64,000 nt of DNA from VYFG01 sp965203365 (GCA_965203365.1 OZ241878.1:3596001-3660000); one strand, 5' to 3'. Positions 53,412 to 62,514 are shown, numbered from the stretch's first letter. Made by a program: numbers and translations. The notes: a model not told the origin generated them from the letters alone.

Positions 53412-55811
53412 ATGACGGAACGCGATATCTGCACCAAGTTCATCATACCGGCCCTGAAACGAGCGGGATGGGATGAGATGACGCAAATCCGCGAAGAGGT
53501 GAGTTTCACCAAGGGTCGAATCATTGTACGTGGCAAACTTGTGTCTCGCGGACAACCGAAGCGTGCCGACTATCTACTCTATTACAAGCCCAACATGCCG
53601 TTGGCGGTCATTGAGGCCAAGGACAATAAACACAGCATCGGCGACGGCATTCAACAGGCACTCGACTACGCCGAAACGCTGGACATTCCTTTCGCTTTCT
53701 CGTCCAACGGCGATGGTTTTGTGTTTCACGATCGTACGGGTGCAAGCACGCCCCGTGAGGTCAGCATCAGGTTGAATCAGTTCCCATCGCCGACTGAACT
53801 ATGGGCTCGCTATCGGGCTTGGAAGGGTTTGGCCCCAGAGGCCGAGGACATAGTCCTTCAGGATTATTATCACGATGACAGCGGCAAGGCTCCGCGCTAC
53901 TACCAGATCAGCGCCGTCAATGCCGTTATTGAGGCCATCGCGAAGGGACGAAATCGCATCCTGCTGGTCATGGCCACCGGCACAGGCAAGACCTACACCG
54001 CTTTTCAGATCATCTGGCGACTCTGGAAGGCGGAACGCAGGATGCGTATTTTGTTTCTTGCCGACCGAAACGTGTTGGTCGATCAGACGATGGTCAATGA
54101 TTTTCGCCCCTTTGGTGGTGCGATGGCCAAGCTATCTACGCGAGACCGGACCATTCAGCGCGATGCCAAAGGCGCTTTGCGTATTGATACGGCCTACGAG
54201 ATCTATCTCGGACTTTATCAGGCACTCACCGGCCCCGAGGAAAATCAAAAGGTATACCGAGAAGTCTCTTCTGGCTTCTTCGACCTGATTGTTGTCGACG
54301 AATGTCATCGCGGTAGCGCCGTCGAAGATTCGGCTTGGCGTGAGATTCTCGACTATTTCTCTTCCGCGACCCAGATCGGTCTCACGGCGACGCCGAAAGA
54401 GACCAAATACGCATCCAACATTGCCTGGTTCGGTGAGCCGGTTTTTTCTTACTCGCTGAAACAAGGCATTCGCGATGGCTTCCTCGCACCTTACAAAGTG
54501 GTCAAGGTCCATATCGACCGCGATGTAGAGGGCTATCGCCCTGAAAAGGGTCAGCTCGACCGTGAAGGGGATCTAGTCGAGGATCGCCTCTACAACACGC
54601 AGGATTTCGACCGCACGCTGGTCATCGACGGACGCACAAGCCTAGTGGCGCAGAAGATCACGCAATTCCTGAAAGAAAGCGGCGACCGATTTCAGAAAGC
54701 CATCATCTTTTGCGTTGATCAGGAACATGCCGCACGTATGCGCCAGGCTTTGATCAATGAGAACGCCGACCTGCTGGATGGCAAGGTTCACTACGTGATG
54801 CGGATCACGGGTGGCGATGCGGAAGGGTTGGCTGAGCTCGACAGCTTCATTGATCCGGAATCGAGGTATCCCGTTCTCGTCACGACCTCGCGGTTGCTTT
54901 CCACTGGCGTTGACGTGCAGACTTGCCGACTAATCGTGCTCGACCGCAGCGTCGGTTCGATGACCGAGTTCAAGCAGATTGTCGGCCGTGGCACTCGTGT
55001 GCATGAAGACACGCACAAGTTCTATTTCACCCTTCTCGATTTCCGGGGAGCGACAAGCCATTTCGCTGATCCGGCCTTTGATGGTGACCCAGTCCAGATA
55101 TACGAGCCCGGAGAGGGCGATCCGATTGATCCGCCCGACATCCCGGTCGCCGAGGACGACAGCACCACGGTTCCAACCGACCTTGATGTTGGTGAGACCG
55201 TTATCTCCGATTCTGAGATTCCATGGCCGCTCGAAGACGGGTCTCGAAGGAAAGTCTATGTCGACGGCATCAGCGCGAAAGTGGTGGCCGAGCGTGAGGA
55301 ATATCTCGACGAGGACGGCAAGCTTGTCACCGAGTCCGTGCGTGACTTTACCAGGAGGACTTTGCGTAGACGCTTTGCAAGTCTTGACGATTTCCTGATA
55401 CGCTGGGGAGTGGTCGATCGCAGACAGGCAATCCTTGACCAGATGAAGGCCGAGGGGCTTCCATTAGATATGATCGCCCGGGAATTGGGCGAGGACCTCG
55501 ATCCGTTCGACCTTGTCTGCCATGTCGCTTTCGACGCCAAGCCGCTGACCCGCCGCGAGCGGGCCGAGAACGTCAAAAAGCGCGATGTGTTCACGAAATT
55601 CGGCGACCAGGCGCGTGCCGTGCTGGATGCGCTGCTCGACAAATATGCCGACGAAGGTGTGCTCCACCTTGATGATGCCAACGTGCTGCGTATCCCACCA
55701 CTGGACCAACTCGGAACCCCGGTTGAGCTGGTCCGTATCTTTGGCGGTAAGCCTGCCTTTAAACAGGCTGTGCAAGACCTTCAATCTTCACTGTATATGG
55801 ATGTCGCTTGA
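53412..55811 (+). CDS. hsdR: Type I restriction enzyme, R subunit (EcoEI-like)
   Basis: A 799-residue restriction/translocase subunit. Residues 1-130 hold the PD-(D/E)xK nuclease (RADYLLYYKPNMPLAVIEAK, with Glu-x-Lys in VIEAKDN). The superfamily 2 helicase follows: Walker A MATGTGKT (about 188-195), DECHRG (about 296), TATPKE, and the later motifs VTTSRLLSTGVDVQTCRLIV and QIVGRGTRVHED. It ends with a C-terminal domain for binding the methylase. It pulls DNA with ATP and cuts unmethylated DNA far from the site. I chose ATG 53412 because MTERDICTKFIIPAL is the usual family start; GTG 53397 is possible. First gene of the operon, three bases before hsdM. Confidence 0.93.
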   Translation: MTERDICTKFIIPALKRAGWDEMTQIREEVSFTKGRIIVRGKLVSRGQPKRADYLLYYKPNMPLAVIEAKDNKHSIGDGIQQALDYAETLDIPFAFSSNGDGFVFHDRTGASTPREVSIRLNQFPSPTELWARYRAWKGLAPEAEDIVLQDYYHDDSGKAPRYYQISAVNAVIEAIAKGRNRILLVMATGTGKTYTAFQIIWRLWKAERRMRILFLADRNVLVDQTMVNDFRPFGGAMAKLSTRDRTIQRDAKGALRIDTAYEIYLGLYQALTGPEENQKVYREVSSGFFDLIVVDECHRGSAVEDSAWREILDYFSSATQIGLTATPKETKYASNIAWFGEPVFSYSLKQGIRDGFLAPYKVVKVHIDRDVEGYRPEKGQLDREGDLVEDRLYNTQDFDRTLVIDGRTSLVAQKITQFLKESGDRFQKAIIFCVDQEHAARMRQALINENADLLDGKVHYVMRITGGDAEGLAELDSFIDPESRYPVLVTTSRLLSTGVDVQTCRLIVLDRSVGSMTEFKQIVGRGTRVHEDTHKFYFTLLDFRGATSHFADPAFDGDPVQIYEPGEGDPIDPPDIPVAEDDSTTVPTDLDVGETVISDSEIPWPLEDGSRRKVYVDGISAKVVAEREEYLDEDGKLVTESVRDFTRRTLRRRFASLDDFLIRWGVVDRRQAILDQMKAEGLPLDMIARELGEDLDPFDLVCHVAFDAKPLTRRERAENVKKRDVFTKFGDQARAVLDALLDKYADEGVLHLDDANVLRIPPLDQLGTPVELVRIFGGKPAFKQAVQDLQSSLYMDVA

Positions 55812-55814
55812 GAG

Positions 55815-57266
55815 ATGTCCGTCAACACACTCGTAAAATCCATCCAGGACATCATGCGCCAGGATGTGGGCGTCGATGGCGATGCGCAGCGCATCGGTCA
55901 ATTGTGCTGGATGTTCTTCCTCAAGATCATCGACGATCAGGACCAGGAGCTCGAGATCCTGAAGAGCGACTACCGTTCCCCGATCCCGATTCAGTTGCAA
56001 TGGCGCCACTGGGCGCGTGACCCGGAAGGGATGACGGGTGAGCGACTGACGGCTTTCTTAGACGAGGACCTCTTTCCCGTCCTGAAGGAACTCCCGGCGA
56101 CGCACGACCCTCGCGCGAGGGTCGTGCGCGATGTGTTCGAGGACGCCTACAACTATATGAAATCCGGTCAGCTGATCCGGCAGGTCATCAACAAGATCAA
56201 CGACATTGATTTCAATAATCTGGCCGAGCGTCAGCACTTCGGCGATATCTATGAACAAATCCTCAACGACCTGCAATCAGCGGGTAATGCGGGCGAGTAC
56301 TACACCCCGCGTGCCATCACCTCCTTTATGGCGAAGATGACCGATCCGAAACCCGGGGAGACGCTATTCGATCCCTCTTGTGGCACAGGTGGCTTCCTCA
56401 CGTGCGCGATCCGACATATGCGTGAGCACTACGTCAAGCGACCCGAGGACGAAATCAGGATGCAGGCGTCGCTTCGGGCGGTGGAGAAGAAACCTCTTCC
56501 ACATATGCTCGCCGTCACCAACATGCTCTTGCACAACATTGAAGATCCGTCCTTCCTACGCCACAGCAACACGCTTGCGCGCCCTTATGTATCCTGGGGC
56601 AGCGACGACCGTGTCGATGTAGTACTGACTAATCCGCCATTCGGCGGAAAGGAAGAGCCCGGCATTCAGTCAAACTTTCCACAACGCTTCCAAGCGCGGG
56701 AAACGGCCGATCTGTTCCTTGCCTTGATTATTCGGATTCTCAAGCCTGGCGGCCGAGCGGCCGTGGTTCTCCCCGACGGCTCACTGTTCGGTGAGGGTGT
56801 CAAGACCAGACTGAAGGAGCACCTGATGAAGGAATGCAATCTGCATACGATCGTTCGGCTACCAAACTCGGTCTTCAAACCCTATGCTTCCATCGGGACA
56901 AACCTGCTATTTTTCGAAAAGGGTGAACCGACGCAGGCGGTTTGGTTCTGGGAACATTTGGTGCCCGAAGGTCAGAAAGCCTATTCGATGACACGACCTA
57001 TTCGGCTGGAGCATCTGGACGACTGCGCCGCTTGGTGGGGTGGTCCGAAACGCAAGAATCGTATCGAAGGCGGCCATGCCTGGAAGGTGGGAGCCGAAGA
57101 GATTGAAGCGAGGGGCTACAATCTCGATATCCGGAATCCCCATACCGAGACCGACGACCTAGGCGATCCGGAGACACTACTCGCAGAGTTGGATGCTGCC
57201 GAGGCGAAGGTCGTGTCCGTTCGTGGGCAACTGCAGGATATGCTCGCGGCAGCATTGTTGCGATGA
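55815..57266 (+). CDS. hsdM: Type I restriction enzyme, M subunit (adenine-N6 methyltransferase)
   Basis: A 483-residue methyltransferase. The N-terminal HsdM helical domain (TLVKSIQDIMRQD; CWMFFLKIID) leads to the S-adenosylmethionine motif DPSCGTGGFL at about 186-195 and the catalytic NPPFGG at 273-278, with GEYYTPRAITSFMAKM before them, the classic EYYTPR stretch. It methylates adenine at the sites chosen by HsdS, and with HsdR and HsdS forms the full enzyme. It starts three bases after the hsdR stop. About 45 bases separate it from the embedded mntA gene. Confidence 0.94.
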   Translation: MSVNTLVKSIQDIMRQDVGVDGDAQRIGQLCWMFFLKIIDDQDQELEILKSDYRSPIPIQLQWRHWARDPEGMTGERLTAFLDEDLFPVLKELPATHDPRARVVRDVFEDAYNYMKSGQLIRQVINKINDIDFNNLAERQHFGDIYEQILNDLQSAGNAGEYYTPRAITSFMAKMTDPKPGETLFDPSCGTGGFLTCAIRHMREHYVKRPEDEIRMQASLRAVEKKPLPHMLAVTNMLLHNIEDPSFLRHSNTLARPYVSWGSDDRVDVVLTNPPFGGKEEPGIQSNFPQRFQARETADLFLALIIRILKPGGRAAVVLPDGSLFGEGVKTRLKEHLMKECNLHTIVRLPNSVFKPYASIGTNLLFFEKGEPTQAVWFWEHLVPEGQKAYSMTRPIRLEHLDDCAAWWGGPKRKNRIEGGHAWKVGAEEIEARGYNLDIRNPHTETDDLGDPETLLAELDAAEAKVVSVRGQLQDMLAAALLR

Positions 57267-57311
57267 CGATTGATGTGCAGGCGTTTGTCGGCTAAACGGT
57301 AAGGTGTGATT

Positions 57312-57623
57312 ATGCACGATGTGATTGCAGAAAAGCGGGACGAACTGGCGGTCATTTGCCGACGCTATGATGTCGTCCGTCTCGAGGTTTTCGGGTCGGC
57401 GGCGCGGGGTACGGATTTCGATCCGGCCACGAGTGATGCCGATTTCCTGGTCGAGTTCGACTCTGAGAGTACACTGCGGCCGTTCCATCGGTATTTTGAT
57501 CTTGTTGAAGCGCTGCGAGATGTTCTCGGCCGCCCCGTCGATCTGCTTCAATTCCGCGCGGTCTCCAATCCCTATCTGCGGGCGGCCATTGATAAGTCTC
57601 GCGAGCTCGTCTATGAGTCCTGA
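57312..57623 (+). CDS. mntA: MntA-type minimal nucleotidyltransferase antitoxin
   Basis: A 103-residue minimal nucleotidyltransferase. The motif GSAARG (Gly28-Gly33) is followed by SDADFLVEF with catalytic Asp42 and Asp44, as in MntA proteins that AMPylate and silence the HEPN toxin HepT. The ATG at 57312 has AAGGTG just before it; the ORF also opens at GTG 57306. It overlaps hepT by 11 bases. It sits inside the type I restriction operon, between hsdM and hsdS. Confidence 0.9.
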   Translation: MHDVIAEKRDELAVICRRYDVVRLEVFGSAARGTDFDPATSDADFLVEFDSESTLRPFHRYFDLVEALRDVLGRPVDLLQFRAVSNPYLRAAIDKSRELVYES

Positions 57624-57969
57624 CCCTCGTATCCTATTATGGGATGTCGAACGGGCAGGGGCTGATATCCAGTGCTTCACTGACGGTATGGAACGTGATG
57701 ATTGGCTTCGGGACCAGCGGACCCAGGCGGCCGTCGAGCGAAAGTTCGAGATCATCGGTGAAGCGCTGAATCGACTGGACAAGACCCATCCTGAATGCGC
57801 CGCAAGAATTCCAGATCTGCCGAGGATTATCGGGTTTCGAAATATACTGGCGCATGGATACGACATCGTCGTGCCCGAAGATGTCTGGGACTATGTCCAG
57901 AATGACCTACTTGTCCTGCGCACCATCGTACAAACTCTGCTTCGAGAAATGGAATCGACGGAGGAATGA
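57613..57969 (+). CDS. hepT: HepT-type HEPN ribonuclease toxin
   Basis: A 118-residue HEPN protein of the DUF86/HepT family. The RNase motif R-x4-H-x-Y is intact as RNILAHGY (Arg76, His81, Tyr83), so it should cleave RNA when released from MntA. The frame starts at ATG 57613 within the end of mntA and ends in a four-base overlap (ATGA) with the hsdS start, so mntA, hepT and hsdS are translationally chained. A HEPN toxin here could act as a fail-safe if restriction is blocked (inference). Confidence 0.9.
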   Translation: MSPDPRILLWDVERAGADIQCFTDGMERDDWLRDQRTQAAVERKFEIIGEALNRLDKTHPECAARIPDLPRIIGFRNILAHGYDIVVPEDVWDYVQNDLLVLRTIVQTLLREMESTEE

Positions 57970-59642
57970 ACGCCGAACGCCTGCTCGCCATCTACGACCG
58001 CGTGGTTGATGTGCCCGAAGCCGTTCCTCGCTTGAGACGCTTGATCATCAATCTTGCCGTCAGGGGAAAACTTGTTCAACAGGACCCGGCGGATGAACCG
58101 GCTTTGGATCTGCTGGAGAGAATCTCGGTAGAAAAATCTCGGCGGGTTAAGGATTTCGGGATAAAAGGGCAGGCTGCGACAATATATCCGAGCCCCAATA
58201 CCCCATTCGTCCTTCCGAAAACATGGGCATGGATTTCTCTTGGCACAGCATTTTTCTATGATGTAGGAGTAAAACGAAGGCCTGAGACACTGGAGTCATC
58301 CTATTGGCTCCTCGAACTTGAAGACATCGAGAAAGATTCTGGCAAACTGATCAAAAGGGTGAGTACTGCTGAACGAACCTCGAAGAGTACAAAGTCCGAA
58401 TTCCAGCCTGGAGATATCCTGTATGGCAAGCTGCGCCCGTACTTGAACAAGGTGCTTGTGGCAGATGAGCCCGGTTACTCGACGACGGAGATTGTGGCAA
58501 TTCGCCCGTACCTGCCTCTTTGCCCCAGTTATTGCGCTTTAGCTTTACGACGATCCGATTTTGTAGAGTATGTGACTACGCTTGGACAAGGGACGAAGAT
58601 GCCCCGCCTGCGCACCAAAGATGCGATGGCTGCGCCATTTCCTCTTGCACCTCTCGCCGAGCAGCATCGTATCGTCGCCAAGGTCGATGAACTGATGGCA
58701 CTTTGCGACGAACTCGAAACCAATGGTGGCACCCGCGAAGAAACCCGAAACCGGCTCACCAAGGCCAGCTTCGGCAGACTGATCAATCCAGAGACTGGCG
58801 GTACGAACTTCCGCTCCTCTGCTAAATTCACTATCAAGGTACTCCCGGCCCTGACAAATAGTCCCGACCAGATCAAATACCTCCGCCAAAGTATCCTTGA
58901 TCTTGCCGTCAGGGGAAAACTTGTTCAACAGGATCCGGCGGATGAGCCAGCGTCCGAACTCTTGGAACGAATCACGTCGGAGAAAAAGCGGCTTATTGCA
59001 ACGGGGCGATCAAGGAAACGTGGCTACCCGTCCAGCAGAAACGTCGTACAGCCACCATTCCTGCTACCAAGGACATGGGCTTGGGCACGGATTGCAGACA
59101 TTGGTTTGCTCAGTCCACGAAACAATGCTTGCGACGATCATCTTGCGTCTTTTGTCCCGATGCCGCTGATTCCGACGGAATGGGGCGCATCCAATACCCA
59201 CGAGAGTCGCCCTTGGGGAGAAATCAAGAAGGGGTATACCCATTTCGCGGAGGGTGACGTTGGTTTGGCAAAAATCACTCCTTGCTTTGAAAACGGCAAG
59301 TCCGTCGTGTTTCAGAACCTGATCGGCGGCCTTGGTAGTGGAACCACTGAGCTCCATGTTGTTCGTCCGGTCATTATGAGCGCGAATTACATATTGCTGT
59401 TTCTAAAGTCCTCGATCTTCATTGAAACTGGTATTTCCAAGATGACCGGAACGGCTGGCCAGAAACGTGTACCAAAGGAGTATTTTGTAAATTCGCCATT
59501 TCCTCTTGCACCTCTCGCCGAGCAGCATCGTATCGTCGCCAAGGTCGATGAACTGATGGCACTCTGTGACCAGATAGAGGCCAACCTCACGACTGCCAAC
59601 ACGGCTCGCTTTCAATTGCTTGAAGCAATTATTTCGGTGTAA
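57966..59642 (+). CDS. hsdS: Type I restriction enzyme, S (specificity) subunit
   Basis: A 558-residue specificity subunit with two target-recognition domains (about 60-230 and 335-520) and two conserved helical spacers. Each half opens with LAVRGKLVQQDPADEPA and closes with PLAPLAEQHRIVAKVDELMA LCD; the two halves repeat these at the DNA level (68 identical bases). It sets the recognition sequence, one half-site per domain. ATG 57966 overlaps the hepT stop. The coding frame is intact, so the restriction system appears functional. Confidence 0.93.
   Translation: MNAERLLAIYDRVVDVPEAVPRLRRLIINLAVRGKLVQQDPADEPALDLLERISVEKSRRVKDFGIKGQAATIYPSPNTPFVLPKTWAWISLGTAFFYDVGVKRRPETLESSYWLLELEDIEKDSGKLIKRVSTAERTSKSTKSEFQPGDILYGKLRPYLNKVLVADEPGYSTTEIVAIRPYLPLCPSYCALALRRSDFVEYVTTLGQGTKMPRLRTKDAMAAPFPLAPLAEQHRIVAKVDELMALCDELETNGGTREETRNRLTKASFGRLINPETGGTNFRSSAKFTIKVLPALTNSPDQIKYLRQSILDLAVRGKLVQQDPADEPASELLERITSEKKRLIATGRSRKRGYPSSRNVVQPPFLLPRTWAWARIADIGLLSPRNNACDDHLASFVPMPLIPTEWGASNTHESRPWGEIKKGYTHFAEGDVGLAKITPCFENGKSVVFQNLIGGLGSGTTELHVVRPVIMSANYILLFLKSSIFIETGISKMTGTAGQKRVPKEYFVNSPFPLAPLAEQHRIVAKVDELMALCDQIEANLTTANTARFQLLEAIISV
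58051..58100 (+). repeat. HsdS spacer repeat A, copy 1 (copy 2 at 58900-58949)
   Basis: Fifty bases encoding LAVRGKLVQQDPADEP, repeated at 58900-58949 with only a few mismatches. Together with repeat B it flanks each recognition domain. Confidence 0.9.
58635..58702 (+). repeat. HsdS spacer repeat B, copy 1 (copy 2 at 59496-59563)
   Basis: Sixty-eight bases, identical in both copies by eye, encoding PFPLAPLAEQHRIVAKVDEL. Long enough to support homologous recombination between the halves or with other hsdS genes. Confidence 0.9.
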
Positions 59643-59780
59643 CCAGTCCCGAATCCTGCCTTTGTCATTAGGTATGGTGACCAACCCCGAGGTAGTTACA
59701 AGAGGTCGACCGGCTTGGAATGCGAGCATCTTCATGTCCCCTTGGCCGTGGAAAGCCATATGCCGGGCATGCTTTTCGAA
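59643..59780. other. Short spacer between hsdS and IS30 copy C
   Basis: About 140 bases with no gene or terminator. IS30 copy C was inserted directly downstream of the restriction operon. Confidence 0.5.
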
Positions 59781-61124
59781 CCCCACTTCCAGTCTGAAGT
59801 GCAACACTCGCCCCGCTCCCGGCATGAGGGCGTCCCCCGAATGAAGGGAGCGGGGCGGCGACCGGACAATTCAGCCCCCAAGGGGCTGATCTCGGCCATT
59901 GATGGCATCCCTCTCGACGCCGGGGAGTCTGACCGAGGCGATTTCACGACGCCAGGGTCGACTCGGGCCGGTTTCGGCCGAGCGGGTCCCGGCCCGTCGA
60001 ACACGGGCTTGCGGAAGGGAGGGGAAAGGAATGACCGCCTTCAGGGCGGGGCGACGGCGGTGAAGACCTCTTGAGGGGTTCGAACCCCCAGCATCTTGCG
60101 GGGCCGACGGTTGATCCGCTCTTCCACCGCCTGGACCTGAGAGGCCGTTACCTGACGAAAGTCCGTTCCCTTCGGAAAGGACTGGCGTACCAAGCCGTTG
60201 GTATGTTCGTTCAGGCCCCGTTCCCAGGAATGGTAAGGGGTGGCAAAGTAGAAGTCGGCTCCGAGGGCCTTGGCGACCTCTCGGTGCCCCGCGAACTCCT
60301 TGCCGTTGTCGGCCGTGCAAGTGTGCACCCGGTCCCGAATCGGCCCCATCCGCCGGACAATGGCTTCGGTCACGGCCGCCGCGGTCTTCCCTGCCACCCC
60401 GACCAGCACCAGATACTTCGAGGCCCGATCACCCCAGGAAATCCAGGCCCCCCGGTGCTTCACCCCCATGATCAGGTCAAGCTCCCAGTCCCCGATCCGG
60501 CCCTTGGCCTCCCCAATCGCCGGGCGCTCGGCGATGTCTACCCGACCGGGAAGATGACCGCGTCCCGCGTGTCGGCCACCGCGCCCGTTCGGCTTCTTCC
60601 CGCGGCGACGCAGGCACCGGTCAAGGTCGCCACCCGCCGGTCGGTCCGCTCTCACCGATGGGTAGATCCATTCCCGCCCGGCCATCACCTCTCCTTGTTG
60701 CTGAAACCGGCCCGCGATCTGCTCCGGGCTCCAGCCGGCCTGCAGTCGGTCCTCGACCACCGCCCAGCGCTCGGGGGTCATCTTCCAGGGCACAGCCGAG
60801 GCGGCCCGGCGCCAGCTCGTCGCCTTGCCCTGGGCTGGCTGGTGACGATCACCGCGCTGTCCGCGGTTGCGCCTCAGCTCCCGGGAAATCGTGCTGACGT
60901 CCCGTCCGAGCTGATCAGCCATCGGCCGCTGGGATCGACCAGTGGACTTGAGCGCGGAAATGGGCGATCTTTCCGGGTGGGTCAGGGGGTGGTCGCCATT
61001 CGGCATGACAGTTCTCCAGTTGTTAGCAAACTGAGATTGTCTGCCATCGCCTGGCCCGCTGCAATCCGCCTGACTCAAGCGATCAGGCGACGGGCCAAGT
61101 GTTGCACTTCAGAGTGGCACGGGG
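59781..61124 (-). mobile_element. IS30-family element, apparently intact copy C
   Basis: About 1.34 kb, ends CCCCACTTCCAGTCTGAAGTG and CACTTCAGAGTGGCACGGGG. The transposase reading frame is complete. This copy may be able to move and to mobilise the decayed copies in trans. A target duplication is unclear (CGAA on the left against GGAA after the G tract on the right). Confidence 0.88.
60041..61006 (-). CDS. IS30-family transposase
   Basis: A 321-residue DDE transposase. The N-terminal helix-turn-helix is LTHPERSPISALKSTGRSQR-PMADQLGRDVSTISRELRRN, and the catalytic residues are the Asp in GDWELDLIMG, the Asp in CTADNGKEFAG and the Glu in WERGLNEHTNGLVRQ. ATG 61006 with GGAG before it gives the same 966-base frame as the broken copy B, which supports the start. 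It differs from copies A and B by scattered substitutions, including several Arg/Gly changes. Confidence 0.93.
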   Translation of the reverse strand: MPNGDHPLTHPERSPISALKSTGRSQRPMADQLGRDVSTISRELRRNRGQRGDRHQPAQGKATSWRRAASAVPWKMTPERWAVVEDRLQAGWSPEQIAGRFQQQGEVMAGREWIYPSVRADRPAGGDLDRCLRRRGKKPNGRGGRHAGRGHLPGRVDIAERPAIGEAKGRIGDWELDLIMGVKHRGAWISWGDRASKYLVLVGVAGKTAAAVTEAIVRRMGPIRDRVHTCTADNGKEFAGHREVAKALGADFYFATPYHSWERGLNEHTNGLVRQSFPKGTDFRQVTASQVQAVEERINRRPRKMLGVRTPQEVFTAVAPP

Positions 61125-61214
61125 GGAATTTGCCGAAGTGGTTATGGTGTGACCATTAGCGGCATGAAGAAGATGGCTTGATCATCCTGTCACGGTGGAA
61201 AACGAGGCTTTACA

Positions 61215-61254
61215 AATGAACTGGTTCTCATTTACACTCTCATTATCATTTATC
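61215..61254. promoter_or_regulatory. Fur-like sites in front of bfd
   Basis: AATGAACTGGTTCTCATT is an imperfect inverted repeat with AATGA/TCATT arms, and CATTATCATTTATC at 61241-61254 carries two GATAAT-type hexamers in reverse. Both lie within 52 bases of the bfd start, where iron-dependent repression by Fur would act; bfd is commonly iron-repressed. Confidence 0.7.
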
Positions 61255-61266
61255 AAGCGCTGAGAT

Positions 61267-61506
61267 ATGTACGTCTGTATCTGTAAATCGGTCAGCCACT
61301 ACGAGATCGAGAAGGCTGTTAAACGTGGGGATGTCAGATCGGTTTCATGCTTGCGCAAATCGCTGGGAGTGGGCACGCAATGTGGTACCTGCTTGAATTT
61401 CGCCAAGGAATGCCTCTCCGAAACACTCACGCGTCATCTCATGAAAAATGCACAGGAATCCTATGAAATCAGACCGCAAGGCAGGAGGGCAGAAGTCCTG
61501 ACATGA
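61267..61506 (+). CDS. bfd: Bacterioferritin-associated ferredoxin
   Basis: A 79-residue [2Fe-2S] protein. Cluster cysteines are Cys4 and Cys6 in YVCICKSVS and the pair in GTQCGTCLNF, the diagnostic Bfd pattern. It gives electrons to the haem of bacterioferritin so that stored iron is released; the matching bfr lies at 40.0 kb. The coding end overlaps a possible early fur start (ATGA), so bfd and fur are probably one operon. Fur-like sites precede it. Confidence 0.93.
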   Translation: MYVCICKSVSHYEIEKAVKRGDVRSVSCLRKSLGVGTQCGTCLNFAKECLSETLTRHLMKNAQESYEIRPQGRRAEVLT

Positions 61507-61637
61507 GTCCGAGAATCACGCGACGAACAGATTCACTTTTTTCCGTTCTTTATCCCAGTCGTTTCCGGTTGTATACTCCAACGTTCGACCGGAGACCGCT
61601 CCTCGCCCTCTTATGTTCTAACCGACCGCCTCGCACT

Positions 61638-62084
61638 GTGACATCGCATCCTGAAGGAAAGACCAGCGACCTGACAGCGGATTTGCAAAATGCCGGTTTG
61701 AGGACAACGCTGCCTCGGCTGAAGGTTCTTTCAGTCCTCGAAACCAGTACGACACGGCATATGTCCGCAGAGGATGTTTATCGTGAAGTCCTGAAGGACA
61801 ATGAACCGGTTGGGTTGGCGACGGTTTACCGTGTATTGTCACAGTTCGTCGAAGCCGGACTCGTGGTGCGTCATCAGTTCGAAGGGGACAAGTCGGTCTT
61901 CGAACTCAATGATGCGGCGCATCATGATCATATGGTCTGTATGAAATGTGGCCTGGTGATCGAATTCGTGAATCGGGAAATTGAAACCCTGCAGGAACAG
62001 GTGGCTCAACATCATGAATTTGATCTGCAAGACCATTCCCTGATCCTGTATGGTCTGTGCAGTCGTTGTCGACAGAGACCCTGA
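61638..62084 (+). CDS. fur: Ferric uptake regulator, Fur family
   Basis: A 148-residue metal-dependent repressor. DLQNAGLRTTLPRLKVLSVL opens the winged helix, LATVYRVLSQFVEAGLV is the recognition-helix region, and HHDHMVCMKCGLVIEF with the C-terminal LCSRCRQ supplies the metal and structural-zinc residues. I place the start at GTG 61638, matching family length; the frame is open to an ATG at 61503 overlapping the bfd stop, but the extra 45 residues are not Fur-like and the DNA there could hold a promoter (TTTCCGGTTGTATACT near 61563). It is expected to control the iron genes of this window. Confidence 0.9.
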   Translation: MTSHPEGKTSDLTADLQNAGLRTTLPRLKVLSVLETSTTRHMSAEDVYREVLKDNEPVGLATVYRVLSQFVEAGLVVRHQFEGDKSVFELNDAAHHDHMVCMKCGLVIEFVNREIETLQEQVAQHHEFDLQDHSLILYGLCSRCRQRP

Positions 62085-62514
62085 CCCGGGCCTTGAATCG
62101 ATAACCCCCGTTTTTCTTGCAGTATATGTAGCCAGATGGCCAGAAGTGGGATCCCAATCGAGGTCGGCATGACTGAATTCGTCACTGACTGATGGCCAGA
62201 CACCGTGGCCGGTTCATCGTGACAGGCTCCAACTGGTGAAAGCGACCCCAGTGTTATGGCGGCCTGCCGGGTTCACTCGTGCTTATATGTTGTCGGGGGA
62301 TCCGAAGCACCCAACCCTGCATCGTCTTTGTCTTTGCGCCGCATTTGTCAACGACTCAGGTTGACGGACCGTGGCAGCGTGGTGCCGTTTTGTCTTCCAG
62401 ACGGTACTTGGTGACCGCTTGACGGCAAGTGGTGGAGTCTCGTGTTGGCAGGTTCCGAGGCGTTGTCCCATGAATTTTCTCGACGGCCATACGGGGCAGT
62501 GGTAAAATTCTCTC
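62085..62514. other. Intergenic region upstream of the sdh operon
   Basis: About 430 bases with no gene on either strand that I can support. It should hold the sdh promoter. The short frames seen here have no ribosome site and no family features. Confidence 0.4.

Noticed and set aside
60071..61159. 362-codon frame antisense to the IS30 transposase
   Set aside because: Present in all IS30 copies as the complement of the transposase; no independent evidence.
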